NCBI GenBank assembly: GCA_049801375.1
Contig: JBARKJ010000047.1
Location: forward strand, 1 to 63,323
Length of the DNA: 63,323 bases
Direction: 5' to 3'
DNA from: JBARKJ01 sp049801375
GTDB taxonomy: Bacteria; Nitrospirota; JACRHJ01
Position numbers and translations under genes: made by a program. The notes beneath the pieces are model-generated. The model was not told where the DNA came from, did not search any database, and saw nothing but the letters and a program-made list of their open reading frames with translations. Of the stretch, positions 42,067-50,866 are shown in pieces (within the stretch, counting starts at the first letter, position 1; the number at the start of each line of letters is the position of its first letter).

Positions 42067-42791
42067 TAGCCCTTCGTCATTTGAATTGCTTCTTTTAGAT
42101 TTAGCTTTCCGGAATACACCGCCTTGCCGGTGATTACGCCTTCCACGCCGAGGGCCTCTATATCCATCAACGCTTTTATGTCGCTTAAATCCTTGACGCC
42201 GCCGGACGCGATAACCGGCGTCGATACCTGCCCCGCCAGGCGCTTTGTAGCCTCGATATTATGGCCGGTCATCATCCCGTCGCGGCTGATGTCCGTGTAG
42301 ATTATCGCCCGCACGCCCGCGTCTTCCATCCGTTTGGCCAGCTCGTCCACCGTCACGTTCGACACCTCTCCCCAGCCGCGCACGGCCACTTTGCCGTCTT
42401 TGGCGTCTATCCCGGCGACTATCCTGCCCGGATATTTCTTGCATGCCAGCGCCAAAAGCTCCGGCACTTCCAGCGCGGCCGTGCCCAGCACCACCCGGCT
42501 CACGCCAAGCCCAAGGAGAGAGTCGATAGTTTCCATGTTGCGGATGCCGCCGCCGACTTCTATCGGGACTTTGACGGCGGATAAAACTTTCTTTATGGAT
42601 GAAAGGTTTTTGGATTCGCCCGCGAACGCGCCGTCCAGGTCCACGACGTGTATCAACTCCGCACCCAGCGACTCAAAATGCGACGCCGTACCTGCCGGAT
42701 CCTCAGAGTACACCGTCGCGTCTTCCATTCGCCCCTGGAGGAGCCGGACGCATTTGCCATCTTTTAAATCTATCGCCGGTATCACTATCAT
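42066..42791 (-). CDS. hisA: Phosphoribosylformimino-AICAR ribotide isomerase
   Basis: Amadori isomerase of histidine synthesis, 241-residue TIM barrel. The catalytic Asp residues are in VIPAIDLKDGKCVRLLQG and IIYTDISRDG; other family motifs are EVGGGIRNMETI and PVIASGGVKDL. Its ATG overlaps the hisH stop (ATGA). Gene order hisH-hisA-hisF follows the pathway. Confidence 0.97.
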   Translation of the reverse strand: MIVIPAIDLKDGKCVRLLQGRMEDATVYSEDPAGTASHFESLGAELIHVVDLDGAFAGESKNLSSIKKVLSAVKVPIEVGGGIRNMETIDSLLGLGVSRVVLGTAALEVPELLALACKKYPGRIVAGIDAKDGKVAVRGWGEVSNVTVDELAKRMEDAGVRAIIYTDISRDGMMTGHNIEATKRLAGQVSTPVIASGGVKDLSDIKALMDIEALGVEGVITGKAVYSGKLNLKEAIQMTKG

Positions 42792-43414
42792 TTACTCTCT
42801 CCGAATGCCTTCAGTATCGTAAGCCCCAGTTCCTGGCTCTTTTCCGGGTGGAACTGCGTGGCGAATATATTGTCTTTCCAGACGCTGGAGACGAACTCCA
42901 CTCCGTATTCGGTTGTAGTCGCAGCAATGCCCATGTCCTGGGGCACAACATAATATGAATGGACGAAATAGAAGTACCCGCCGTCGACGATATCCTTCAG
43001 GTATGAGGGAAGCCGTTTTATTTTTATCCTGTTCCAGCCCATGTGCGGGATTTTATATAACTGCTCCGTATTACCGGGCACTTCCGCCGGGAACCGCACC
43101 ACCCTGCCCTTCAGCACCCCCAAGCCTTCGTGGATCCCGAACTCCTCGCCCTCCTCGAACAGCAGTTGAAGTCCAAGACATATCCCCATGAACGGCCTGC
43201 CGGAGCCGATCACCTTCTTCACCGTATCGACCAGCCCAAGCTGGTCCAGGTTCCTCATGCAGTCCGCGAACGCGCCGACGCCCGGCAGGACTACTTTGTC
43301 CGCGTCCAGGATCGTTGCCTTGTCGGACGTCACCACCGCCTCGTGCCCGACACGCTCGAACCCCTTCTGCACGCTCCGGAGGTTACCCATCCCGTAATCT
43401 ATTACAGCGATCAT
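42788..43414 (-). CDS. hisH: Imidazole glycerol phosphate synthase glutaminase HisH
   Basis: Class-I glutaminase that feeds ammonia to HisF. The 208 residues have the nucleophile Cys in GICLGLQLLFE and the His-Glu pair in TQFHPEKSQ, with VLPGVGAFADCM near the start. It overlaps hisA by four bases. A full copy of the dispersed repeat separates it from hisB upstream. Confidence 0.97.
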   Translation of the reverse strand: MIAVIDYGMGNLRSVQKGFERVGHEAVVTSDKATILDADKVVLPGVGAFADCMRNLDQLGLVDTVKKVIGSGRPFMGICLGLQLLFEEGEEFGIHEGLGVLKGRVVRFPAEVPGNTEQLYKIPHMGWNRIKIKRLPSYLKDIVDGGYFYFVHSYYVVPQDMGIAATTTEYGVEFVSSVWKDNIFATQFHPEKSQELGLTILKAFGESK

Positions 43415-43428
43415 ATAAGTACCTTAAC

Positions 43429-43540
43429 CTTTGTTCCTTTTCTTTCGCGAGAAAGAAAAGTAACCAAAAGAAAGCGGGGCTTTTTGTCCGGCTTTTCTTT
43501 GTGTTACTTTCTTTTCACCCGAAAAGAAAGTAACGGTTTT
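43429..43540. repeat. Dispersed hairpin repeat, canonical copy (R7)
   Basis: Stem A is CTTTTCTTTC GCGA GAAAGAAAAG. The central part is CAAAAGAAAGCGGGGC / GTCCGGCTTTTCTTTGTG. Stem B is GTTACTTTCTTTTC (43503-43516) with GAAAAGAAAGTAAC (43521-43534), then GGTTTT. It fills the hisB-hisH junction up to the hisB stop. Confidence 0.93.
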
Positions 43541-44127
43541 TAGATTTTCCCCTTTGTTGACGGTATTCCCTTCGTCTTCGCGTCCAGGGCCGTGGCCGCA
43601 TCCATCGCCCTGCCGAACGCTTTAAAAATACCTTCGATGATATGGTGCAGGTTCATCCCGTATGGGACGTTTATGTGCAGGGTAATCGCCGCGTGGTCCG
43701 TGAGAGCCTTGAAGAAATCGTACGCCAGCTCCACGTCGAAATCCCCGACCTTGCCCTTCGGGAGCTTCACGTTATACACGAGCCCCGGCCTGCCGGAGAT
43801 ATCCACCACCGCCTCCGCGAGCGTCTCGTCCATCGGCACTTTCGCCAGTCCATAGCGTCCGATGCCCTTCATGTCGCCCAGCGCCTGCTTGAACGCCTGG
43901 CCCAGTACTATCCCCACGTCCTCTACCGTATGGTGGTAGTCCACGTGCGTGTCGCCCTTCGCCTGGACGGTCAGGTCGAAGCGCCCGTGCCGGGCCATGA
44001 GCGAGAGCATGTGGTCCAGGAACGGGACCGACGTATCGACCTTGTACTTCCCCGTTCCGTCCAAAGAGAGGGAGAGTTTTATCTGCGTCTCCGTCGTGTT
44101 TCTTTCCACCCTTGCCCTGCGGGCCAT
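43540..44127 (-). CDS. hisB: Imidazoleglycerol-phosphate dehydratase
   Basis: Dehydratase step of histidine synthesis, 195 residues from the ATG at 44127, which has AAGGAGG before it; the frame continues ten codons upstream without a better site. Metal-binding pieces FLDHMLSLMARHG, HVDYHHTVEDVG, HAAITLHI and NLHHIIEGIFKAFGRAM are intact. It has only the dehydratase domain, so the histidinol-phosphatase must be encoded elsewhere. Confidence 0.97.
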   Translation of the reverse strand: MARRARVERNTTETQIKLSLSLDGTGKYKVDTSVPFLDHMLSLMARHGRFDLTVQAKGDTHVDYHHTVEDVGIVLGQAFKQALGDMKGIGRYGLAKVPMDETLAEAVVDISGRPGLVYNVKLPKGKVGDFDVELAYDFFKALTDHAAITLHINVPYGMNLHHIIEGIFKAFGRAMDAATALDAKTKGIPSTKGKI

Positions 44128-44163
44128 AGAGCCTCCTTGCAAAAGAAAACGAGACATAAAACA

Positions 44164-44206
44164 GTTTAAAAGTTTTTGGTGTTACCTTTTTTCAAAAAGG
44201 TAACGA
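44164..44206. repeat. Short-type palindromic repeat overlapping hisC (R8)
   Basis: TTTAAAAGTTTTTGGT, then the stem GTTACCTTTTT (44181-44191) with AAAAAGGTAAC (44194-44204). The hisC stop codon and its last six or so codons are inside the stem. Confidence 0.9.
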
Positions 44207-45258
44207 ATTTCTTTTAACGAACTTATAAATTCTTCATTTTCTTCCGGCGTCCCGACTGTCACCCGCAGGCAGTCCTTAAGCGGCCCCGGCACGTCCATAT
44301 TGCGCACAAGTATTCCGCGCGCCTTTAATTCTTTATGTATCCGTGACGCTCCCGCGACGCGGAAGAGTATGAAGTTCGTCTTCGACGGCCAGGCCGTGAC
44401 GCCGTCGATTTCATTCAGCGCCGAGAAAAGCCGCTCCCGCTCGGCGATAATTTTTGATACCTGCAAATCTACCGCCGCGCGGTTCACGAGCAGGTGCTGG
44501 GCCGCAGCCTGCGAGAGCGAGTTGATGTTGTACGGCAGGCGGACTTTGTTCACCTCGCGCACGATGTCTTTGCCCGCCGCCATTACGCCAAGCCTTAAGC
44601 CCGCCATGCCGACCTTGGAGAGTGTGCGAAGTACCGCGAGGTTCGGAAGCTCGTTTATCTTACCGATTAAACTCTCGCTTGAAAAGCTGAAATATGCCTC
44701 GTCCACCACGACGATCGAAAAGCAGCCCTCTATCAGCCGCCTTATCTTGTCGGGGTCGAATAAATTACCGGTCGGGTTGTTCGGGTAGCTGATGAAGATG
44801 ACCTTCGGCCGGCGCTCGGAAAAGAGCTTCAGCCAGCCGTCGAAGTCAATCTGAAAATCATCCGTCAGGGGAAGCTCCATCACTTCCTGCCCCATCGAGC
44901 GGGCGATGATGCCATACATTGAGAAGGTGGGGACGGGATAGGCGACTAAGCCGGGCGAGCCGCCGAATGTCTGGGTTATCATCGCGATAAGCTCGTCAGA
45001 GCCGTTCCCCAGGACGAGGCTCTCAGCGCCAACGCCAAGGTAGCCGGCGAGCGCGGCTTTCAGCCGCCTCGCTTCCGGGTCCGGGTAACGGTTCAGGGAA
45101 ACTTCCGCCAGGGCTTGTAGTAGACCCTCCCGCAGCTCGTCGGGCAGCGGGTACGGGTTCTCCATCGCGTCTATCTTTATGCGCACCCCGGAGTAATCCT
45201 CCGGCTCATACGCCGAAAGCGATGCGACTTCTTTTCTGACTAAAGACTTGATGTCCAT
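44182..45258 (-). CDS. hisC: Histidinol-phosphate aminotransferase
   Basis: PLP aminotransferase converting imidazole-acetol phosphate to histidinol phosphate, 358 residues. Seen: LGNGSDELI, SYPNNPTGN, VVDEAYFSFS and the PLP-lysine region RTLSKVGMAGLRLG. The C-terminus (RYLFEKR and the TAA stop) is written by a palindromic repeat, so the repeat supplies the end of the protein. hisG precedes it with a 14-base gap. Confidence 0.96.
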   Translation of the reverse strand: MDIKSLVRKEVASLSAYEPEDYSGVRIKIDAMENPYPLPDELREGLLQALAEVSLNRYPDPEARRLKAALAGYLGVGAESLVLGNGSDELIAMITQTFGGSPGLVAYPVPTFSMYGIIARSMGQEVMELPLTDDFQIDFDGWLKLFSERRPKVIFISYPNNPTGNLFDPDKIRRLIEGCFSIVVVDEAYFSFSSESLIGKINELPNLAVLRTLSKVGMAGLRLGVMAAGKDIVREVNKVRLPYNINSLSQAAAQHLLVNRAAVDLQVSKIIAERERLFSALNEIDGVTAWPSKTNFILFRVAGASRIHKELKARGILVRNMDVPGPLKDCLRVTVGTPEENEEFISSLKEIRYLFEKR

Positions 45259-45272
45259 TTAACTTCGCTACT

Positions 45273-46145
45273 TTAGGGTATTACCTTGTTTAGCGGATAT
45301 TCCACGATGCCCGACGCGCCCGCGCGCTTCAGCTCCGGGATTAAGTCCCGCACTTTCTTCTCGTCTATGATTACTTCCAGGCTTACCCAGTCCGGGTCCG
45401 CGTGGTGGCTGATTGTAGGCGAGTGCATCGCGGGCAGGACCGAAGTCACCTTATCGAGCTTGTTGCAGGGCGAGTTCATCTTAAGGCCCACCTTTTCCTC
45501 CGCCGCAATCGCACCCTGCAGGAGGATGTTCATATTTTCGAGCTTCTTCTTTATAGCCGGGTCTTTCCATGCCTCTTTATTTGCGATGAGGCGCGTGGTG
45601 GAGGTAAGCATCACCTCGACTATGCGGAGTTTGTTCGCCCGGAGGGAATTTCCCGTCTCAGTTAAGTCCACTATCGCGTCGGCAAGTCCCGCGCCCGGTT
45701 TTACCTCCGTCGCGCCCCAGGAAAACTCCACGTCCGCGGTGACGCCGTGCTTCTTCAGGAACTTCTTGGTGTATCCCAGAAGCTCGGTTGATATACGCTT
45801 CCCTTCGAGGTCCTTTATCTTCTTTATCGGCGAGTCCTCCTGCACCGCGATAACCCAGCGCACGGGACGGAGCCCCTCCTTCGCGTAGTTCAGCTCCGCG
45901 ACCTCCACCACCTTCGCGCCCTGCTCCATTATCCAGTCGTAACCTGTAAGACCCGCGTCGAGCACCCCGTCCTGGACATAGCGCGGCATTTCCTGGGCGC
46001 GCACCATCATGCACTCTATCTCCGGGTCGTCTATGGAGGGATAATACGAGCGGCTCCCGACGGTGATATTGTACCCGGCCTTCCGGAAAATCTTAAGCGT
46101 AGACTCCTGTAAGCTCCCTTTCGGGATTCCCAAGCGGAGGACCAT
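45273..46145 (-). CDS. hisG: ATP phosphoribosyltransferase, long form
   Basis: First committed step of histidine synthesis. At 290 residues it is the long form with its own regulatory ACT-like C-terminal domain (SHHADPDWVSLEVIIDEKKV), so no HisZ is needed. Catalytic-domain landmarks are LRLGIPKGSLQE, DAGLTGYDW and the PRPP-loop region DLTETGNSLRANKL. Feedback by histidine through the C-terminal domain is expected from the family. Confidence 0.97.
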   Translation of the reverse strand: MVLRLGIPKGSLQESTLKIFRKAGYNITVGSRSYYPSIDDPEIECMMVRAQEMPRYVQDGVLDAGLTGYDWIMEQGAKVVEVAELNYAKEGLRPVRWVIAVQEDSPIKKIKDLEGKRISTELLGYTKKFLKKHGVTADVEFSWGATEVKPGAGLADAIVDLTETGNSLRANKLRIVEVMLTSTTRLIANKEAWKDPAIKKKLENMNILLQGAIAAEEKVGLKMNSPCNKLDKVTSVLPAMHSPTISHHADPDWVSLEVIIDEKKVRDLIPELKRAGASGIVEYPLNKVIP

Positions 46146-46168
46146 TAGAATGAAACTCCTTTCAAAAT

Positions 46169-46276
46169 TAAACCGTCCTTTTCTTTTGGAAAAAAGAAAA
46201 GGACCAAAAGAAAACCGGGGCCGAAAAACCAGTTTAAAAGTTTTTGGCGTTACCTTTTTACAAAAGGTAACGGTTT
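46169..46276. repeat. Composite palindromic repeat (R10)
   Basis: A long-type variant stem GTCCTTTTCTTTT...AAAAGAAAAGGAC, a CAAAAGAAAACCGGGGCC segment, then a short-type unit TTTAAAAGTTTTTGGC with the stem GTTACCTTTTTA...AAAAGGTAAC and CGGTTTA. It fills the hisD-hisG junction up to the hisD stop. Confidence 0.9.
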
Positions 46277-47561
46277 ATTTCAGCCGTTTCTCAACCATGC
46301 GCGCGTGCGCGTCCAGCCCTTCCATCTTCGCTATCCGGAGCACGGCGGGTGCCAGTTCTTCCAGCGCCTCTTTCGTATACATCAGGATGCTCGACTTCTT
46401 CACGAAATCATCCGTGGAAAGCGGCGAGAAAAACCTTGCCGTCCCGCCCGTGGGAAGGACGTGGTTCGGCCCCGCGCAATAATCTCCGACGGCCTCCGGC
46501 GTATAGTGGCCCATGAATATCGCGCCCGCGTTTTTTATCTTCGGCAGAAGCTCCATCGGCCTGTCCACGGAAAGCTCCAGGTGCTCCGGCGCGATCCTGT
46601 TGGCAATCAAAGCCGCATCACTCAAATCCCGCACAAGGATTATCGCTCCGAAATCGGCAAGCGACTTCTCCGCCACCTTCCGGCGCGGAAGCTCTTTAAT
46701 CTGCGCATCCAGTTCCACCTTCACGGCGTCCGCCAGCTCCGGCGAATCCGTCACCAGCACGGCCGACGCCATTTCGTCGTGTTCCGCCTGAGAAAGCATG
46801 TCAGCCGCGACGAAAGCGGGGTTCGCGGTCTTGTCCGCGACCACCAATATCTCCGACGGCCCGGCGACCATGTCTATATCGACCGCGCCGAAGACAAGCC
46901 TCTTCGCCGTGGCGACGTATATGTTTCCGGGGCCGACTATCTTATCGACCCTGGGGATGGTATTCGTCCCGTATGCCATCGCCGCGACCGCCTGCGCCCC
47001 GCCGACCTTGTATATCTCGTCCACCCCCGCGAGGTCCGCCGCGACAAGCACGCCGGGGTTCAGCTTCCCGCCCGGAGCGGGTACGCACATGACAACCTTC
47101 GGCACGCCCGCGACCTTCGCCGGGACCGCGTTCATCAATACGGACGAAGGATAAGAGGCCTTCCCGCCTGGCACGTATATCCCGACGCATTCAAGGGGCA
47201 GGACCCGCTGGCCGAGCATCGCGCCGGAATCTTCCTGCACGAACCACGACTGCGTCTTCTGCCGCTCGTGGAAATCGGCAATACGCCGTGCCGCAAACCG
47301 GAGCGCGTCTATGTCCTCCTCCGGCACGTCTTCGTACGCCTTCTCTATCTCTTTTTCCGTTACCCGGATTCTTTTTGGAGTGAGCTTTACCCCGTCGAAT
47401 TTCTCCGTATACGATATGAGCGCGCCGTCGCCGGATTTCCTGACGTCATCGATAATCTTCCGGACAGTCTTCTCGACTGACGCGGGCACTTCTCCCGCGC
47501 GGCCTTCGATCTTCCCGAAGAACTTCTCGAACCCGGACTGCCCGTACTTCAAAAAGTTCAT
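46275..47561 (-). CDS. hisD: Histidinol dehydrogenase
   Basis: Last two oxidations of histidine synthesis, zinc- and NAD-dependent, 428 residues. Conserved segments: CVGIYVPGGKASYPSSVLMNA, DKIVGPGNIYVATAKR, DMVAGPSEILVVAD, SQAEHDEMASAVLVT, IAPEHLEL and NHVLPTGGTARFFSPL. It is the first his gene, 15 bases after murA. Confidence 0.98.
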   Translation of the reverse strand: MNFLKYGQSGFEKFFGKIEGRAGEVPASVEKTVRKIIDDVRKSGDGALISYTEKFDGVKLTPKRIRVTEKEIEKAYEDVPEEDIDALRFAARRIADFHERQKTQSWFVQEDSGAMLGQRVLPLECVGIYVPGGKASYPSSVLMNAVPAKVAGVPKVVMCVPAPGGKLNPGVLVAADLAGVDEIYKVGGAQAVAAMAYGTNTIPRVDKIVGPGNIYVATAKRLVFGAVDIDMVAGPSEILVVADKTANPAFVAADMLSQAEHDEMASAVLVTDSPELADAVKVELDAQIKELPRRKVAEKSLADFGAIILVRDLSDAALIANRIAPEHLELSVDRPMELLPKIKNAGAIFMGHYTPEAVGDYCAGPNHVLPTGGTARFFSPLSTDDFVKKSSILMYTKEALEELAPAVLRIAKMEGLDAHARMVEKRLK

Positions 47562-47576
47562 AAAGTCCTCAGCGGT

Positions 47577-48827
47577 TTACCCTACCCTCTTGATGCGGGC
47601 GCCGATGCCCTGAAGCTTCTGTTCCATGTTCTCGTACCCGCGGTCCAGGTGATACACGCGCGCGATCTCCGAGCTGCCTTTCGCCGCAAGCGCCGCGACT
47701 ACCAGCGACGCGCTGGCCCGCAGGTCCGTCGCCATCACCGGCGCCCCGAACAGGCTCTTCACCCCCTGCACCACCGCCGCGTTCCCCTGCACTTTTATGT
47801 CCGCGCCCATCCTCCGAATCTCGGCGATGTGCATGAACCGGTTCTCGAACACAGTCTCGGTTATCACGGAAAGCCCGTCAGCCACGCACATGAGCGCCAT
47901 GAACTGCGCCTGCATGTCCGTCGGAAAACCCGGGTACGGCAGGGTCTTTATGTCTACGGCGCGCGGCCTGCCGTGATGCCTGAGCCTTAGCCAGTCGTCG
48001 CCGGTCTCGATTTCGAAGCCGCACTCTCTCAGCTTCGTGAGCAATGCCGCCGAGTGCGCGGGCGCACAGCCGGTCAGCTTCACTTCTCCGCCGGTTATCG
48101 CGCCGGCAGCGAGATACGTCCCGGTCTCGATGCGGTCCGGCATGACGGAATATTTCGCGGGTGAGAGCTCATCCACCCCTTCAATCTCGATCCTGTCCGT
48201 ACCTGCGCCCCTTATCTTCGCGCCCATGGACGTAAGGCAGGCGGCCAGGTCGGTGATTTCCGGCTCGCACGCCGCGTTTTCCAGCACCGTCTTGCCAAGG
48301 GCGAGCGTTGCGGCCATCATCAAGTTTTCGGTGCCGGTCACTGTCGGGGTATCCAGGTAAATCCTGGCCCCTTTGAGGCGCTTCGCGCTGGCCACCACGT
48401 AACCGTGCTCTATTTCCACCTCCGCCCCCATCTCGCGGAGGCCGGCCAGGTGCAGGTTTATCGGGCGGGCGCCTATCGCGCAGCCGCCGGGCAGGGATAC
48501 CTTCGCCTTGCCCTGTCTTGCCACCAGCGGCCCAAGCACGAGGACGGAGGCCCGCATGGTCTTCACCAGTTCATACGGCGCCTCGTGGTTTGTGAGGTGT
48601 TGGGTGTTTATATGGTATACGCCATCCTCGGACTCGACCTTCGCCCCGAGGTTCTCAAGGAGCTTGCCCATCGTGGAGACGTCCCGGAGGACCGGCACGT
48701 TGGATATGACGTGCTCGCCCGGCGCAAGCAGGGTCGCGCAGAGGATGGGGAGCGCGGAGTTCTTCGCGCCGCTTATTTTAACTTCGCCGCTTAAACGCTT
48801 GCCGCCTTCAATTACTATAGATTGCAT
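47577..48827 (-). CDS. murA: UDP-N-acetylglucosamine 1-carboxyvinyltransferase
   Basis: First committed step of peptidoglycan synthesis, the target of fosfomycin. The 416 residues include SGAKNSALPI at the start, RASVLVLGPL, and the catalytic-loop cysteine in SLPGGCAIGARPINLHL, so the enzyme has the fosfomycin-sensitive Cys and not Asp. TDMQAQFMAL and FENRFMHIAEI are also family hallmarks. It lies between prmC and hisD; this order is common in related bacteria. Confidence 0.97.
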   Translation of the reverse strand: MQSIVIEGGKRLSGEVKISGAKNSALPILCATLLAPGEHVISNVPVLRDVSTMGKLLENLGAKVESEDGVYHINTQHLTNHEAPYELVKTMRASVLVLGPLVARQGKAKVSLPGGCAIGARPINLHLAGLREMGAEVEIEHGYVVASAKRLKGARIYLDTPTVTGTENLMMAATLALGKTVLENAACEPEITDLAACLTSMGAKIRGAGTDRIEIEGVDELSPAKYSVMPDRIETGTYLAAGAITGGEVKLTGCAPAHSAALLTKLRECGFEIETGDDWLRLRHHGRPRAVDIKTLPYPGFPTDMQAQFMALMCVADGLSVITETVFENRFMHIAEIRRMGADIKVQGNAAVVQGVKSLFGAPVMATDLRASASLVVAALAAKGSSEIARVYHLDRGYENMEQKLQGIGARIKRVG

Positions 48828-48837
48828 AAAACCTCTA

Positions 48838-48908
48838 AAACCCTTTCCACCTTTTTACGAAAAAAGGTGGAGCCAAAAACGGTTAAACTAACGGAAAAGA
48901 AAAGTACA
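48838..48908. repeat. Short-type palindromic repeat (R11)
   Basis: CCACCTTTTTACGAAAAAAGGTGG: a CCACCTTTTT/AAAAAGGTGG stem, followed by AGCCAAAAACGGTTAAAC and a decayed GGAAAAGAAAAGTAC half-stem of the long type. It fills the murA-prmC junction. Confidence 0.85.
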
Positions 48909-48914
48909 GACCTT

Positions 48915-49802
48915 TCAACTTTTGACCGCTGATATTATGCGCTCGATGCCCGCGAAATCAAGGATAAATTTCTCAAACGAGAGCATCGGTTCGTTTTCGA
49001 CCAGCTCCCGGACTGCCCCGGCCTGGCCGTACCCTATCTCCATCATCAGCTTCCCGCCCTGCCGCAGGTAAAAAGGCGCCTCATGGACCAGGCGCTTTAT
49101 CGCGGACAGGCCGTCCGGGCCGCCGTCCAGCGCCGTTACCGGCTCGAACCGCACTTCCGGCTGAAGCGAGCTGATTTCATCCGTCGGGATATAGGGCGGG
49201 TTCGAGACCACGAGGTCCAATTTCCCTATAACTCCCTTGTCGGAGAGCGGCTCCAGCAGGTCGCCCGCAAGAAACTCCATACGGCCGGCCGCCCCGTATT
49301 TTTCCGCGTTTTCCTTCGCCGTCTCCAGGGCGCGGCTTGAGCAGTCCACGGCGTAAACGAATGAATCCGGGACCTCCAGCGCGAGCGTCACGGCTATGCA
49401 CCCGGACCCGGTCCCGATGTCCGCAGCGAGTGGAGAACCTGTTTCTTTTAAAAAATCGGCCCCCGCCCGAGCCAAAAGCTCCGTCTCCGGCCTCGGTATG
49501 AGCACCGCCTGGTTTACTTTAAAATCCCTGCCCAGGAATTCCTGCCGGCCCGTGATATACTGCGGCGGCTCGCGCCTCGCCCGGCGTGCGACAAGGTTTA
49601 TGAACCTCATCTTCGCCGCATCGTCCGGTTCTTCCCGGAGCCTCGCTAGCACCCCGGCACGGGAAGGCAGCCTGAGCGCCTCGGCCATCAGCGCCTCGGC
49701 CTCTAAATTCGGGTTGTCCACGCCCGAGTGCCCAAGCGCGGTGGTTGCCTGCATTATGAGCGACGCGACTTCATTACGTCCGCCCGTGTGTTTTTCTACC
49801 AA
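48915..49802 (-). CDS. prmC: Release factor glutamine methyltransferase
   Basis: Methylates the glutamine of the GGQ motif in release factors, using S-adenosylmethionine. The 295 residues contain AADIGTGSGCIAVTLAL (SAM motif I) and the catalytic VVSNPPYIP. The frame begins with a TTG at 49802 inside the end of prfA; an ATG 17 codons later is the alternative. The family's N-terminal helix favours the upstream start, but the exact codon is unsure. It follows prfA, its substrate gene. Confidence 0.94.
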   Translation of the reverse strand: MVEKHTGGRNEVASLIMQATTALGHSGVDNPNLEAEALMAEALRLPSRAGVLARLREEPDDAAKMRFINLVARRARREPPQYITGRQEFLGRDFKVNQAVLIPRPETELLARAGADFLKETGSPLAADIGTGSGCIAVTLALEVPDSFVYAVDCSSRALETAKENAEKYGAAGRMEFLAGDLLEPLSDKGVIGKLDLVVSNPPYIPTDEISSLQPEVRFEPVTALDGGPDGLSAIKRLVHEAPFYLRQGGKLMMEIGYGQAGAVRELVENEPMLSFEKFILDFAGIERIISAVKS

Positions 49803-50866
49803 GATTCTTTCAGTCTCTCGGCGTTATAATAAGTGGTAAGGGAGTCGATGGTCTCGTCCAGGTCGCCTTCCATGACCTGATCCAGCTTGTAGAGCGTGAG
49901 CCCGATGCGGTGGTCGGTCAGCCGGTTCTGCGGGAAGTTGTAGGTCCTGATGCGCTCGCTCCTGTCGCCTGTGCCCACCTGCGATTTCCTGTCTTCCGCG
50001 CGCTCGGCGTCCTGCTCCTCGCGTATCTTGTCGGCGAGGCGCGCCTGGAGCACCTTCATCGCTTTGGCCTTGTTCTTCATCTGGCTCCGCTCGTCCTGGC
50101 AGGAGACTACAAGCCCCGTAGGCAGATGGGTTATGCGGACCGCCGAATAGGTGGTATTCACGCACTGGCCGCCCGGCCCCGACGCGCAGAAGACGTCCAG
50201 GCGCAGGTCTTTCTGGTCGATATGCACGTCCGCCTCCTCCGCCTCCGGGAGTATGGCGACGGTCGCGGCGGAGGTATGGATCCTCCCAGAGGATTCCGTA
50301 TCCGGGACCCTCTGGACCCTGTGCACGCCGCTTTCGTACTTCAGCCTGCTGTAAACGGCCTTGCCGCTTATCATGGCGATTACCTCTTTCAGGCCGCCGC
50401 CGCCGGTCAGGCTGGAGGATATCACCTCCACCTTCCAGTGCCGCTTCTCGGCGTATTTCGTGTACATCCGGTATAAGTCGGCCCCAAATAGCGCGGCCTC
50501 GTCCCCGCCGGTGCCCGCCCGTATCTCCAGGAAGATGTTCTTTTCGTCGTTTGGGTCCTTGGGGACAAGCAGCAGTTTCAGGTCCTGCTCAAGGAAAGCC
50601 TTCTTCTCCCTAAGGTCTTCAAGTTCGGCCTGTGCAAGCTCCTTGAAATCCTGGTCGGATTTTTTATCGTTTATTATCTCCTCGGCCTCGGCGATGGCTT
50701 TATCGACGTCCTGGTACTCGCGGTACTTCTCCACCACGCCGGATATCTCCGCCTGCTCCTTGGAGTACTTCATCATATCCTGCTGGTTCCCGTACACCTT
50801 CGGGTCGGACAGGAGGCCCTGGAGCCTTTCATATTTTTCTACTACCGATCTCAGCTTGCCAAACAA
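49796..50866 (-). CDS. prfA: Peptide chain release factor 1
   Basis: Terminates translation at UAA and UAG. The 356 residues have the GGQ loop in ASGPGGQCVNTTYSAV, with the RAGTGGDEAALF and ESGVHRVQRVPDTE segments. The start appears to be TTG (50866), because the product then begins MFGKLRSVVEKYERLQGLL exactly as the family does. It overlaps the DUF1385 gene by 16 bases and prmC by a few, so the three are coupled. Confidence 0.96.
   Translation of the reverse strand: MFGKLRSVVEKYERLQGLLSDPKVYGNQQDMMKYSKEQAEISGVVEKYREYQDVDKAIAEAEEIINDKKSDQDFKELAQAELEDLREKKAFLEQDLKLLLVPKDPNDEKNIFLEIRAGTGGDEAALFGADLYRMYTKYAEKRHWKVEVISSSLTGGGGLKEVIAMISGKAVYSRLKYESGVHRVQRVPDTESSGRIHTSAATVAILPEAEEADVHIDQKDLRLDVFCASGPGGQCVNTTYSAVRITHLPTGLVVSCQDERSQMKNKAKAMKVLQARLADKIREEQDAERAEDRKSQVGTGDRSERIRTYNFPQNRLTDHRIGLTLYKLDQVMEGDLDETIDSLTTYYNAERLKESW

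Noticed and set aside
40999..48908. The his-operon hairpins as Rho-independent terminators
   Set aside because: They lie between co-directional genes that must be transcribed together, most lack a U-run after the stem, and several are composite structures of two or three stems.
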